Positions 15,687 to 22,715 of a stretch of 45,572 nucleotides of DNA are shown piece after piece (the first letter of the stretch is position 1; every line of letters begins with the position of its first letter). Source of the stretch: Polyangiaceae bacterium (GTDB lineage: Bacteria > Myxococcota_A > Polyangia > Polyangiales > Polyangiaceae); assembly GCA_022842465.1 (NCBI GenBank), contig JALHPN010000049.1:1-45572 (forward strand), read 5' to 3'. Both the position numbers and the translations under genes were made by a program. The notes under the pieces are model-generated. The model saw only the letters and a list, made by a program, of their open reading frames with translations. It searched no databases and was not told where the DNA came from.

Positions 15687-16369
15687 CGGCCGAGCAACTG
15701 GTCCACGTCGACGGGAACGCGACGCTCGCCCAGGCGATGACGAGCGCGTTCATGCAGCTCCGCACCGACGTGCGGACCGCGATCTTCGTCTTCCCGTCGA
15801 CGTTCCGTCCCGCCGCCGACCTCGTCGAGCACGTCGCCCTGGGCGCGCGCCTCCGGCCGGCGCTGGAGTCGATCGTCCTCGCGCATCCGAGCGCGGCGAT
15901 GGGTTTCGTCGCGTCGTCGATCGCGCTCCGCATCCCGGCGCTCCGCATCCGGTCGGTGCGCTCCCCCGCCGACATCTCACCGACCAGCCACGGCATGATG
16001 CGCGCGGCTGCCGTGTCGGCCCCGCCTCCCGACGTGCTCGCCGCCGCGCTCGGCCGCGCGATGGTCCTCCACATGCGCGTCGACGAGGACGCCGAGCTCT
16101 TCGTCCGTCGCGCGTTCCTCGACCTCCGCGAGCGAGCGGCTCGTCGCGCGGTGCTCGTGTTCGCGCGGAGCGCGAGCGTCGAGGCGACCATCGCGGACCT
16201 CCTCGCGAGGGAGCTCGCGCAGAGTCACGGCGTGCGCGCCCTCGGGCTCGTCCACCCCTCTCTGTCGCTCGAGGCGACCTCCTCCGCGCTCGCCCTCCGG
16301 CAGCCGCGCGTCCGGGTCGTCGTCGCCCGTGACCCGCGCACCGCCGAGCGCGCGCTCGAGCGCGAGTAG
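15683..16369 (+). CDS. Protein of two tandem copies of one alpha/beta domain, unknown function
   Basis: 228 residues; ATG at 15683 overlaps the previous stop (ATGA). The two halves align with each other. FVFPST matches LVFARS; SIVLAHPSAAMGFVASSIAL matches ALGLVHPSLSLEATSSALAL; IRSVRSP matches VVVARDP. Each half has a beta-alpha-beta-alpha-beta order with an HPS loop before the last helix. This recalls STAS/SpoIIAA-like proteins, but the assignment is only by topology. No signal peptide or membrane helix is seen. As last gene of the five-gene coupled unit it belongs functionally with the V4R proteins and the desulfurase-like enzyme. Function is unknown. Confidence 0.7.
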   Translation: MTAEQLVHVDGNATLAQAMTSAFMQLRTDVRTAIFVFPSTFRPAADLVEHVALGARLRPALESIVLAHPSAAMGFVASSIALRIPALRIRSVRSPADISPTSHGMMRAAAVSAPPPDVLAAALGRAMVLHMRVDEDAELFVRRAFLDLRERAARRAVLVFARSASVEATIADLLARELAQSHGVRALGLVHPSLSLEATSSALALRQPRVRVVVARDPRTAERALERE

Positions 16370-16392
16370 GCGAGGCGTCCAATCCGGCTAGG

Positions 16393-16911
16393 ATGCCGGC
16401 CATGTACCTCTCCATGATGCGGCAGTTCCGGAAGCAGCTCACCCAGATGAAGGTGTGGCTCGACCACGCGCAGACCCACGCCAAGGAGCGTTCGTTCGAG
16501 TCGAACGTCCTCCTCCAGGCGCGCCTCGCGCCCGACCAGTTCCCGTTCGTGCGTCAGGTCCAGGCCGCGTGCGACGTCGCGAAGCTCGTCGCGGCACGTC
16601 TCTCCGGCAAGGAAGCGCCCTCTCATCCGGACACCGAGGCGACGCTCGACGAGCTCCGGGCGCGGATCGACTCCGTGATCGCGTACCTGGACGGCTTCTC
16701 CGAGTCCGATTTCGCAGAGGCCGCGACGCGGAAGGTCTCGCAGCCCCGCTGGGAGGGGAAGTGGATGACCGGCGAGGACTACTTCTTCCAGCACGGCCTT
16801 CCGAACTTCTACTTCCACACGACGACGGTGTACGCGCTGCTCCGTCACAACGGCGTCGTGGTCGGCAAGCGCGACTACCTGGGTCCGCTCGACCTCCGGG
16901 CGCCGGCCTGA
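16393..16911 (+). CDS. DUF1993 family protein (DinB-like four-helix bundle)
   Basis: 172 residues from ATG 16393; the ATG at 16402 (MYLSMMRQF) is an alternative. The sequence matches DUF1993 along its length: a QFRKQL-type first helix, KVWLDHAQTHAKERSF, then LLQARLAPDQFPFVRQVQAA, and a conserved last helix with FFQHGLPNFYFHTTTVYALL. The family belongs to the DinB/YfiT-like helical bundle group, which often binds a metal through His residues. It occurs widely in proteobacteria and fungi with no settled function. It stands alone 23 bases after the V4R operon and could be read through from it, but it is a common stand-alone gene elsewhere. Confidence 0.85.
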   Translation: MPAMYLSMMRQFRKQLTQMKVWLDHAQTHAKERSFESNVLLQARLAPDQFPFVRQVQAACDVAKLVAARLSGKEAPSHPDTEATLDELRARIDSVIAYLDGFSESDFAEAATRKVSQPRWEGKWMTGEDYFFQHGLPNFYFHTTTVYALLRHNGVVVGKRDYLGPLDLRAPA

Positions 16912-17054
16912 GGCGCGGCTCACCGACACCCACGCCGGCTCCCCGCCGATCGTGATCACGCGACGAGAACCCGCCGCGCCACGGGAGGCGCGTTCCGGCA
17001 GGAATACCGAGCCGCGGACGGTGGCACGGCGGGTGCTGAGGGTGGGCTCGCGAC

Positions 17055-17651
17055 ATGCGATCTCCTCTCGACGACGCCCCCACCTCCATCCCCGCTCCTC
17101 CGGCGACGGCGCGCATGACGCCGCCTCCTCCGCCTCCACCACCGGCGCCCGACTCGGCGCCGACCGTCGCTCCCGTGCTCGAGAAGGACCTCGATCGTCA
17201 GGTGGCGCGGCTCGCGGCGATGACCGACCCGACGACGGCCCTCGTGCTCGGCCAGGCCGCCATCGCGCACTTCGGTCCCGCGCCCGGCCTCCTCCGGTAC
17301 GCGCTCGGCGCGGGTCGTGCGCTCCTCGAGGCGGCCGACGCAGGCCCCATGACCTCGCGCGATCGCATGCGCAAGGTCGCGCTCTACGTCGACGCGCTCC
17401 TCGACGCCGCCCTCCCGCTCGCGGGCGCCACGGCGCCGCTCTTCATGCAGGTCGTGCTCGCGCTCTTCGCGCGGCGCCGCTGGGGCCGCGCCGCGCATCT
17501 CCTCGAGGCAGCCGCCGCGGCGAGCCATCCCGCCGTGCCGCAGGCGTGGATCCACGCGAGCCTCGCACGGACGCGCCAGGAGCTCGCGCTCGCCCGCGAG
17601 AGCGCCGTGCCCGAGACCCAGAGCTTCGCGGACGTGCTGCGGAGGCCCTGA
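17055..17651 (+). CDS. Protein of unknown function with Pro-rich N-terminus
   Basis: 198 residues. The first 40 residues are a Pro/Ala-rich linker (MTPPPPPPPPAP). The remainder is probably all helical and Ala/Leu-rich (HFGPAPGLLRYALGAGRALL, VVLALFARRRWGRAAHLLEA), with a TPR-like look but no clear repeat. There is no signal peptide and no recognised domain. The codon pattern (almost only G or C at third positions) supports this strand over the open frame on the other. It ends 3 bases before the ruvB stop on the opposite strand. The 143 bases before it show nothing recognisable. Confidence 0.65.
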   Translation: MRSPLDDAPTSIPAPPATARMTPPPPPPPPAPDSAPTVAPVLEKDLDRQVARLAAMTDPTTALVLGQAAIAHFGPAPGLLRYALGAGRALLEAADAGPMTSRDRMRKVALYVDALLDAALPLAGATAPLFMQVVLALFARRRWGRAAHLLEAAAAASHPAVPQAWIHASLARTRQELALARESAVPETQSFADVLRRP

Positions 17652-17654
17652 ACG

Positions 17655-18746
17655 CTACTCCTCCTCGAAGAGCGCCTTCTGCTTCGCGGCCGGCGCACCG
17701 GCGAAGGGCACCTTCAAGTGCTCGTACGCGCGCCGCGTCGCGACGCGCCCGCGCGGCGTGCGACCGAGATAGCCCTGCTGGAGGAGATAGGGCTCGTACA
17801 CGTCCTCGATCGTGTCGCGCGGCTCACCGAGCGCCGCCGCCAGCGTCTCGACGCCGACGGGGCCTCCGTCGTAGTCGACGATGATGATGCGGAGGAGGCG
17901 GCGATCCATCTCGTCGAAGCCCGCAGAGTCGATGTCGAGCCGCTCGCACGCCTTCGCGACGATCGCCTCGTCGACCTTCCCCGTCCCGATCACGTCGGCG
18001 AAGTCACGCACGCGCCGGAGCAGGCGGTTCGCGATGCGCGGCGTCCCGCGTGAGCGCTTGGCGACCGCGAGCGCCGCCGCCGGAACGATCTCCACGGCGA
18101 GGAGGCCCGCGCTCCGGAGGACGATCTTCGCGAGATCCTCCTCGGGGTAGAAGTCGAGCCGCATGATGTGGCCGAAGCGCGAGAAGAGCGGCGCGGTCAG
18201 GAGCCCCGTGCGCGTCGTCGCGCCGATGAGCGTGAAGGGCTGGATCGGGATCTGGATCGACGAGGCGAACGCCCCGTCGCCCGTCATCACGTCGATCCGG
18301 TAGTCCTCCATCGCAGGGTAGAGGCTCTCCTCGACGACCGGATTCAGCCGATGGATCTCGTCGATGAAGAGGATGTCGTTCCGCCCGAGCTTCGTGAGGA
18401 GCCCGGCGAGCGCGCCCTTGTGCTCGACGACGGGCCCGTTCGTCATGTGGAGCTCGACGCCCATCTCGTTGGCGAGGATCTGCGCGAGCGTGGTCTTGCC
18501 GAGCCCCGGTGGTCCGGAGAAGAGGAGGTGGTCGAGCGGCTCGCTCCGGCGACGCGACGCCTCGACGAAGACGCGGAGGTTCTCCTTGTGCTTCGTCTGG
18601 CCTACGTAGTCGTCGAGCGACTTGGGGCGGAGCGACCGCTCGAGGCCGGCGTCCTCGACCTGCAGCTCGCCCCCGACCGCGCGAGGCTCGCGCTCGTCGT
18701 TCGAGTCGGCTCGAGGGGCAGCGGCGCGCGGAGTCTTCTTCGCCAT
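17655..18746 (-). CDS. ruvB: Holliday junction branch migration ATPase RuvB
   Basis: 363 residues from ATG 18746 (MAKKTPRAA); a more 5' start is possible, but this Met begins the family-like basic N-terminus. RuvB is the hexameric AAA+ motor that drives RuvA-bound Holliday junctions. Walker A is [10 protein letters not shown], Walker B DEIHRL, sensor 1 GATTRTGLL, the arginine-finger region [10 protein letters not shown], and the C-terminal winged helix YLQ-like [17 protein letters not shown]. All are intact. The N-terminal 35 residues are longer than in E. coli and charged. No ruvA or ruvC lies beside it in this window. It is followed tail to tail by the unknown plus-strand gene. Confidence 0.97.
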   Translation of the reverse strand: MAKKTPRAAAPRADSNDEREPRAVGGELQVEDAGLERSLRPKSLDDYVGQTKHKENLRVFVEASRRRSEPLDHLLFSGPPGLGKTTLAQILANEMGVELHMTNGPVVEHKGALAGLLTKLGRNDILFIDEIHRLNPVVEESLYPAMEDYRIDVMTGDGAFASSIQIPIQPFTLIGATTRTGLLTAPLFSRFGHIMRLDFYPEEDLAKIVLRSAGLLAVEIVPAAALAVAKRSRGTPRIANRLLRRVRDFADVIGTGKVDEAIVAKACERLDIDSAGFDEMDRRLLRIIIVDYDGGPVGVETLAAALGEPRDTIEDVYEPYLLQQGYLGRTPRGRVATRRAYEHLKVPFAGAPAAKQKALFEEE

Positions 18747-18792
18747 TCGGAGACCCACGGTTTTGCCCGAGGGGTCCCGGGAAGGCAAGGCA

Positions 18793-19071
18793 TCACGGCG
18801 TGGCGAGCGCCGCCACGCGCTCGCGGAGCGCGCGATCCGCGTCCACGAGCCGCCCCTTGATGACGAAGGTGCCGTCCGCGTCCTTCTTGCTGCCGTGGGA
18901 CTTCACCTTGACGGCCGCCGGCCCCGCCTCGTCGGTGAGCACACCCTCGAGCCGAGCGCCCGGAGGCGCGGGCGTCGTCGAACGGATCACGACCGTCTCG
19001 AAGGCGACGGACTCGAAGCGCGCCGCCCCGCCCTTCGCCCACGTCAGATGCGGCGCGAAGGGAGCCGTCAT
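18793..19071 (-). CDS. Small PilZ-like protein coupled to smpB
   Basis: 92 residues; ATG at 19071 overlaps the smpB stop by 4 bases (ATGA). The chain is beta-rich ([20 protein letters not shown], then [20 protein letters not shown]) and ends in a helix. The pattern of a strand, a PAPPG turn and a KVKxxxxxxxxDGxFVIKGRL strand resembles the small PilZ-type beta barrels common in myxobacteria. The RxxxR and DxSxxG residues that bind c-di-GMP are not visible. Function is unknown. The coupling to smpB suggests joint expression with the trans-translation factor. ruvB starts 46 bases after its stop. Confidence 0.65.
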   Translation of the reverse strand: MTAPFAPHLTWAKGGAARFESVAFETVVIRSTTPAPPGARLEGVLTDEAGPAAVKVKSHGSKKDADGTFVIKGRLVDADRALRERVAALATP

Positions 19072-19577
19072 CCCCTCTCCTTCCGCGCGCGCCCCATCGC
19101 CGCTTTCGCCTCGCGATCGGCCGTCTTCGCCTTGATGTCGGCGCGCTTGTCGTGAGTCTTCTTGCCCTTCGCGAGGCCGAGCTCGACCTTCACGTGACCG
19201 CGGCGGAAGTAGAGGCGGAGGGGCACGACGGTGTACCCCTCGCGCATCACGGCGCGGTCGATCTTCTCGATCTCGTGCTTTCGGACGAGGACCTTACGCG
19301 CGCGACGCGGCTCGTGGGGGAAGGCGACCGCGCGCTCGAAGGGCGCGATGTACATCTGCCTCAGCCAGAGCTCGCCGTTCTCGACCGCGGCGAAGGCGTC
19401 GACGAGCTCGACCTTTCCGTCCCGGAGCGACTTCACCTCGCTGCCGACGAGGACCAGCCCGCCCTCGATCTTCTCCTCGACGGCGTAGTCGAAGGTCGCA
19501 CGACGATTCGTGACGATGACCTTCTGGATCGCGTCGTCGCCGTCTCGCTTCGTCGTCTGCTTCGCGGGGGAACCCAT
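19068..19577 (-). CDS. smpB: tmRNA-binding protein SmpB
   Basis: 169 residues, ATG at 19577. SmpB delivers tmRNA to stalled ribosomes. The family core is clear: VTNRRATFDYAVEEKIEGGL, VGSEVKSLRDGKVELVDAFA, LWLRQMYIAPFE, and the basic C-terminal tail with GLAKGKKTHDKRADIK. The usual length is about 155-160; here the N-terminus is a little longer. Its start lies 47 bases from the divergent NUDIX gene. No ssrA (tmRNA) gene is recognisable in the window. Confidence 0.97.
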   Translation of the reverse strand: MGSPAKQTTKRDGDDAIQKVIVTNRRATFDYAVEEKIEGGLVLVGSEVKSLRDGKVELVDAFAAVENGELWLRQMYIAPFERAVAFPHEPRRARKVLVRKHEIEKIDRAVMREGYTVVPLRLYFRRGHVKVELGLAKGKKTHDKRADIKAKTADREAKAAMGRARKERG

Positions 19578-19624
19578 GGGAGACCTTGGAGGGGCCGCGG
19601 AGCTTAGCGTAGAACTCGCCTCCG

Positions 19625-20179
19625 ATGGCGCGCGTCGTTCCGAAGAAGACCACTCTCAAGAAGCCGACGCTGCTCCGCGAGGAGCTGGTCGCCGATCACG
19701 GCGTGTTCGTCGTGAGCCGCCTCGGGTACGAAGCCTTCACGCGCGACATCTTCGTCTTCCGCTGTCCCGACTGGTGCAACGTGGTCGCGGTGACGGACGA
19801 CGATCGGGTCGTGATGGTCTGGCAGTACCGCTTCGGCACCGACGCGATGTCGCTCGAGGTCCCCGGCGGCGTCGTCGATCCCGGAGAGGCGCCCGAGGAC
19901 GCCGCGCGCCGCGAGCTCCGGGAGGAGACCGGCTTCGAGGCCGACTCGTTCGAGCTCCTCTCCGTCGTGGAGCCGAACCCCGCGCTCCAGGGAAACAAGT
20001 GCTGGACGTACCTGGCGCGCGGCGCGAAGCCAGCCGGAGAGACGGCGTGGGACGAGGAGGAGGAGCTCGAGACCGTCCTCGTCCCGAAGGACGACCTCGC
20101 CTCCCTCGTCGACGACCGCCACGTGACCCATGCCCTCGTCGTCGTCGCCCTCGAGGCCTACCTCCGGCGCACGCGCTGA
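19625..20179 (+). CDS. NUDIX hydrolase, ADP-ribose pyrophosphatase-like
   Basis: 184 residues. The NUDIX box is complete: GGVVDPGEAPEDAARRELRE followed by ETGF, with the metal-binding REExxE pattern. The flanking parts (VVMVWQYRFGTDAMSLEVPG upstream and a VVEPNPALQG loop downstream) match ADP-ribose or NDP-sugar diphosphatases of the NudF type. Substrate specificity cannot be fixed from sequence. It is divergent from smpB across 47 bases, so the two may share a control region. Confidence 0.88.
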   Translation: MARVVPKKTTLKKPTLLREELVADHGVFVVSRLGYEAFTRDIFVFRCPDWCNVVAVTDDDRVVMVWQYRFGTDAMSLEVPGGVVDPGEAPEDAARRELREETGFEADSFELLSVVEPNPALQGNKCWTYLARGAKPAGETAWDEEEELETVLVPKDDLASLVDDRHVTHALVVVALEAYLRRTR

Positions 20180-20356
20180 GAGGATCCGATCCGAGCGAGC
20201 AGGCTCTCGCGAGGGCGAGGCCCCACTGGATCACGGCGGGACGTCACCTGAATCGAGCGCGTGAGATCCCGGCGATCCCAGGCCGCGACTTTCACGGGAC
20301 AGCGGGAAGCGCGAGGGCTCGCTCGACCCGGCACGGACGTTGCGGACCTCGCATCC

Positions 20357-21250
20357 ATGATCCACCCGAGACGTGGTGCTGCGCTTCCCGGCGCGCTCGT
20401 GCTCCTGATGGTGTCGGGCGGCGTCGTCGCCGCGTCTGCCGCGTGCGACGGACGCGTCGAGACGGTGCTCGCTTCCGAGGAGGGCGGGCCGGGCTCGCCC
20501 CCGCTCTCGGAAGCCGGCCCGGCCGCGTGCTCGACGGGCACGCCGTACGGAGAGGAGACCGTGTTTCCGCCCGGGGCGCGCGAGGGTGCGGGCCCGACGT
20601 GCGTCCTCCGATGCGGCGACACATCGTCCGCGACGTGGGGCGGGGCCGGCAACCCGACGCCGACCATCTCGGCGCTGCCCACGGGCGCGTGCGAGGACGA
20701 GGGCGCGGCTTGCAACCTCCACGCCGTCAAACCTTGCGCGACGCAGGGGCCGAACCACGGCACGTACATGCTCTTCGAATGCCGATGCCAGTCGGGGAAC
20801 TGGACATGCGCCGCCGCGTACCGAGGCGGCCGCGACTGCGCGGGCGCGAACGACGGCGGCCTCAGCCTCGCGGTCGACGGGATCCAGTGCATCGGAGTGT
20901 CCGCCACGATCACGACGAAGACCCCGCCGGACGAACGGATCTGGAGAGCGGAAGTCATGGCAACCTGCGGAGCGCTCGGAACGGTCGCCCTCGTCGTCAC
21001 GAGCAAGGACGACGTCCCGTACCCGCAGAGCTGCGTGGCCGGCACGCGAGTGCAGGCGAGCGTGTCCGCGGACGGCGACGCCGGCTTCCGCGCCTACGAA
21101 GCGAACGACACACGCGGCTCGTGCACGATCGCGAGCGGCCCTTCCACCGCTGCGCACGGGCCGCCGCTCCGCTTCGAAGCGACGATCGTGGGCACGGGCG
21201 ACGGCACCAGGTCCCACGACGTCACGTTCCGCTCCGCCAACGCGCCTTGA
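20357..21250 (+). CDS. Cys-rich lipoprotein of unknown function
   Basis: ATG at 20357 is chosen because the next residues form a lipoprotein signal (ALPGALVLLMVSGG, lipobox ending SAAC, Cys30); the frame is open further upstream, but that part has no signal logic. 297 residues. The mature part holds about 17 Cys, with clusters PTCVLRCGD, EDEGAACNLHAVKPC and FECRCQSGNWTC. These suggest disulfide-rich modules in the periplasm or outside the cell. An acidic, Gly-rich linker follows the lipid anchor. No enzyme family is recognised. The next lipoprotein gene starts 9 bases after its stop. The 177 bases before it (20180-20356) contain nothing I can name. Confidence 0.7.
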   Translation: MIHPRRGAALPGALVLLMVSGGVVAASAACDGRVETVLASEEGGPGSPPLSEAGPAACSTGTPYGEETVFPPGAREGAGPTCVLRCGDTSSATWGGAGNPTPTISALPTGACEDEGAACNLHAVKPCATQGPNHGTYMLFECRCQSGNWTCAAAYRGGRDCAGANDGGLSLAVDGIQCIGVSATITTKTPPDERIWRAEVMATCGALGTVALVVTSKDDVPYPQSCVAGTRVQASVSADGDAGFRAYEANDTRGSCTIASGPSTAAHGPPLRFEATIVGTGDGTRSHDVTFRSANAP

Positions 21251-21259
21251 GAGGTCCCC

Positions 21260-22201
21260 ATGAAGCACGAGCTCGAAGCGACTCTCGCCGTCGTCGTCTC
21301 CCACGACCGTCGGCCGTGGAGGCTCGTCTCCCTCGGACCGGTATCGTTCGTCGTGGCGCTGACGGCGCTCGCGGCGTGCTCGTCGACCTCCCCGCCGGAC
21401 ACGGCGCCGGGAGCGATGTCGGGCCCGACCGGCAACGACACGTCGAACCCTCCGGCGGGCGCGGCCGTGGAGCCGAGCGACCCGACGAGCGACACGTTCG
21501 ACCTCGTGCTCCGCGGCGTCGGGTACGAGGACTACCTCGCGATGATGGGCGAGACCTCCAACGAGATCATGGCCGCCGTCGAGAGCGAGGCGACCGGCGA
21601 GCGCGTCGCCTGGACGGCGAAGAAGGTGTCGAGCGCCGACGACACCTTCGAGCTGACGTGGCCGAAGCTGCTCAGGCGCGGCGCGGCCTACCGCGTCGCC
21701 GTCGCCGCCTACGGCCGCTACGCGCTCCACGCGGTCGACGCCGTGAGTGCGAACGTCGTCCTCGAGATCGACCAGCAGAAGACGGCCGCGGCCTCGGATC
21801 CGACATGGAAGTCGGCCTACGACATGCTGAGCACCAAGCTCGCGCTCGCGCCCGGCACCTACGAGGCCGCGCTGCCCGCGGACGGCACGTCCATCCGGCT
21901 CGTGGTCGGCGCGTCGGGCCGACTCGCCACCCGATCGATCGCGCTCGGCTGCAGCGGCGCGACCGCGTGCGGGCGCACGTCCGTCTGGAGCAACCCGACG
22001 TGCGAGCCCTCCTTCGTACGAGGCGACGACACGACGTCCGAGATCGACGTCGTGCGGAGCAACGAGTCTCTCGTCGCCGAGGTCTCGGTCGAGGGGACGG
22101 CGCTGCGCGTGAAGGGCACGATGAAGAGCGGCACGTGCTGTTCCGTCGCGATCGACGTGCTCGTGCCACGAACGAGCGCCGCCACGGACTCGTGCACCTG
22201 A
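21260..22201 (+). CDS. Lipoprotein of unknown function
   Basis: 313 residues from ATG 21260 with AGAGG as ribosome binding site. The signal peptide is long, with the lipobox ALAAC at Cys40; the first 20 residues before the hydrophobic core are unusually extended. A Pro/Ser/Thr linker follows to about residue 75. The rest is beta-rich (VSSADDTFELTWPKLLRRGA, YEAALPADGTSIRLVVGASG) and ends with Cys pairs (TACGRT, GTCCSVAI) that may form disulfides. I recognise no family. It is probably co-transcribed with the preceding Cys-rich lipoprotein, and the two may work together at the outer membrane. Confidence 0.7.
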   Translation: MKHELEATLAVVVSHDRRPWRLVSLGPVSFVVALTALAACSSTSPPDTAPGAMSGPTGNDTSNPPAGAAVEPSDPTSDTFDLVLRGVGYEDYLAMMGETSNEIMAAVESEATGERVAWTAKKVSSADDTFELTWPKLLRRGAAYRVAVAAYGRYALHAVDAVSANVVLEIDQQKTAAASDPTWKSAYDMLSTKLALAPGTYEAALPADGTSIRLVVGASGRLATRSIALGCSGATACGRTSVWSNPTCEPSFVRGDDTTSEIDVVRSNESLVAEVSVEGTALRVKGTMKSGTCCSVAIDVLVPRTSAATDSCT

Positions 22202-22345
22202 CAGCGTGGTCGTGGACGGTGAGTCGCAAGATTTGCGTGGGGACGGCCTGCGGTGCGCACGTCATGCCGGCGCACGACCGGACCATCGCGAAGCGCACGC
22301 GAGCCCCTGGTGCGCGCGAAAGAGAGACCTAGATTCGGCTGTGTC

Positions 22346-22705
22346 ATGAACACGCCATCTCTCGACGACCACGCGTCTCTGAACCACGCTGCGATCGAGC
22401 TCGAGCGTTCGGCAGTCCGAAACGACGAGCGCCTCGAGGAGCGCTGGACGGCGTTCGAGAGCGAGGTGATAGCCCACCTCGCCGCCGAGGAGATCTGGGC
22501 GATCCGCGAGGCTTCCGTCACGCATCGCGAGCTCGTCGACAAGCTGCTCGACGAGCATGTCGCCATCCGTCACGCGCTCGTCGTCGCGCGTCAGGCGTTG
22601 CTCCGCCGCGACGTGCGCGCGCTGCTCCTCGCCCTCGAGTCGTTTCGACTCCATCAGACGAACGAGGAGCTCGGGACCTACAAGGCCCTCTTCGCCGCGG
22701 CGTGA
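22346..22705 (+). CDS. Hemerythrin-like (HHE) domain protein
   Basis: 119 residues from ATG 22346. It is an all-helical small protein whose His and Glu spacing fits an HHE cation-binding bundle: DDHASLNH (His9, His14), VIAHLAAEEI (His44, Glu48), VTHRELVDKLLDEHVAIRH (His60, His71, His76), and FRLHQTNEEL (His103). These would supply ligands for a di-iron site that binds oxygen or senses redox state. The exact ligand set does not match the classical HxxxE/HxxxD order fully, so the iron site needs testing. It ends 10 bases before the stop of the convergent pseudokinase gene. The 144 bases before it show only a weak TAGATT at 22330. Confidence 0.65.
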   Translation: MNTPSLDDHASLNHAAIELERSAVRNDERLEERWTAFESEVIAHLAAEEIWAIREASVTHRELVDKLLDEHVAIRHALVVARQALLRRDVRALLLALESFRLHQTNEELGTYKALFAAA

Positions 22706-22715
22706 CGGAGTCAGG

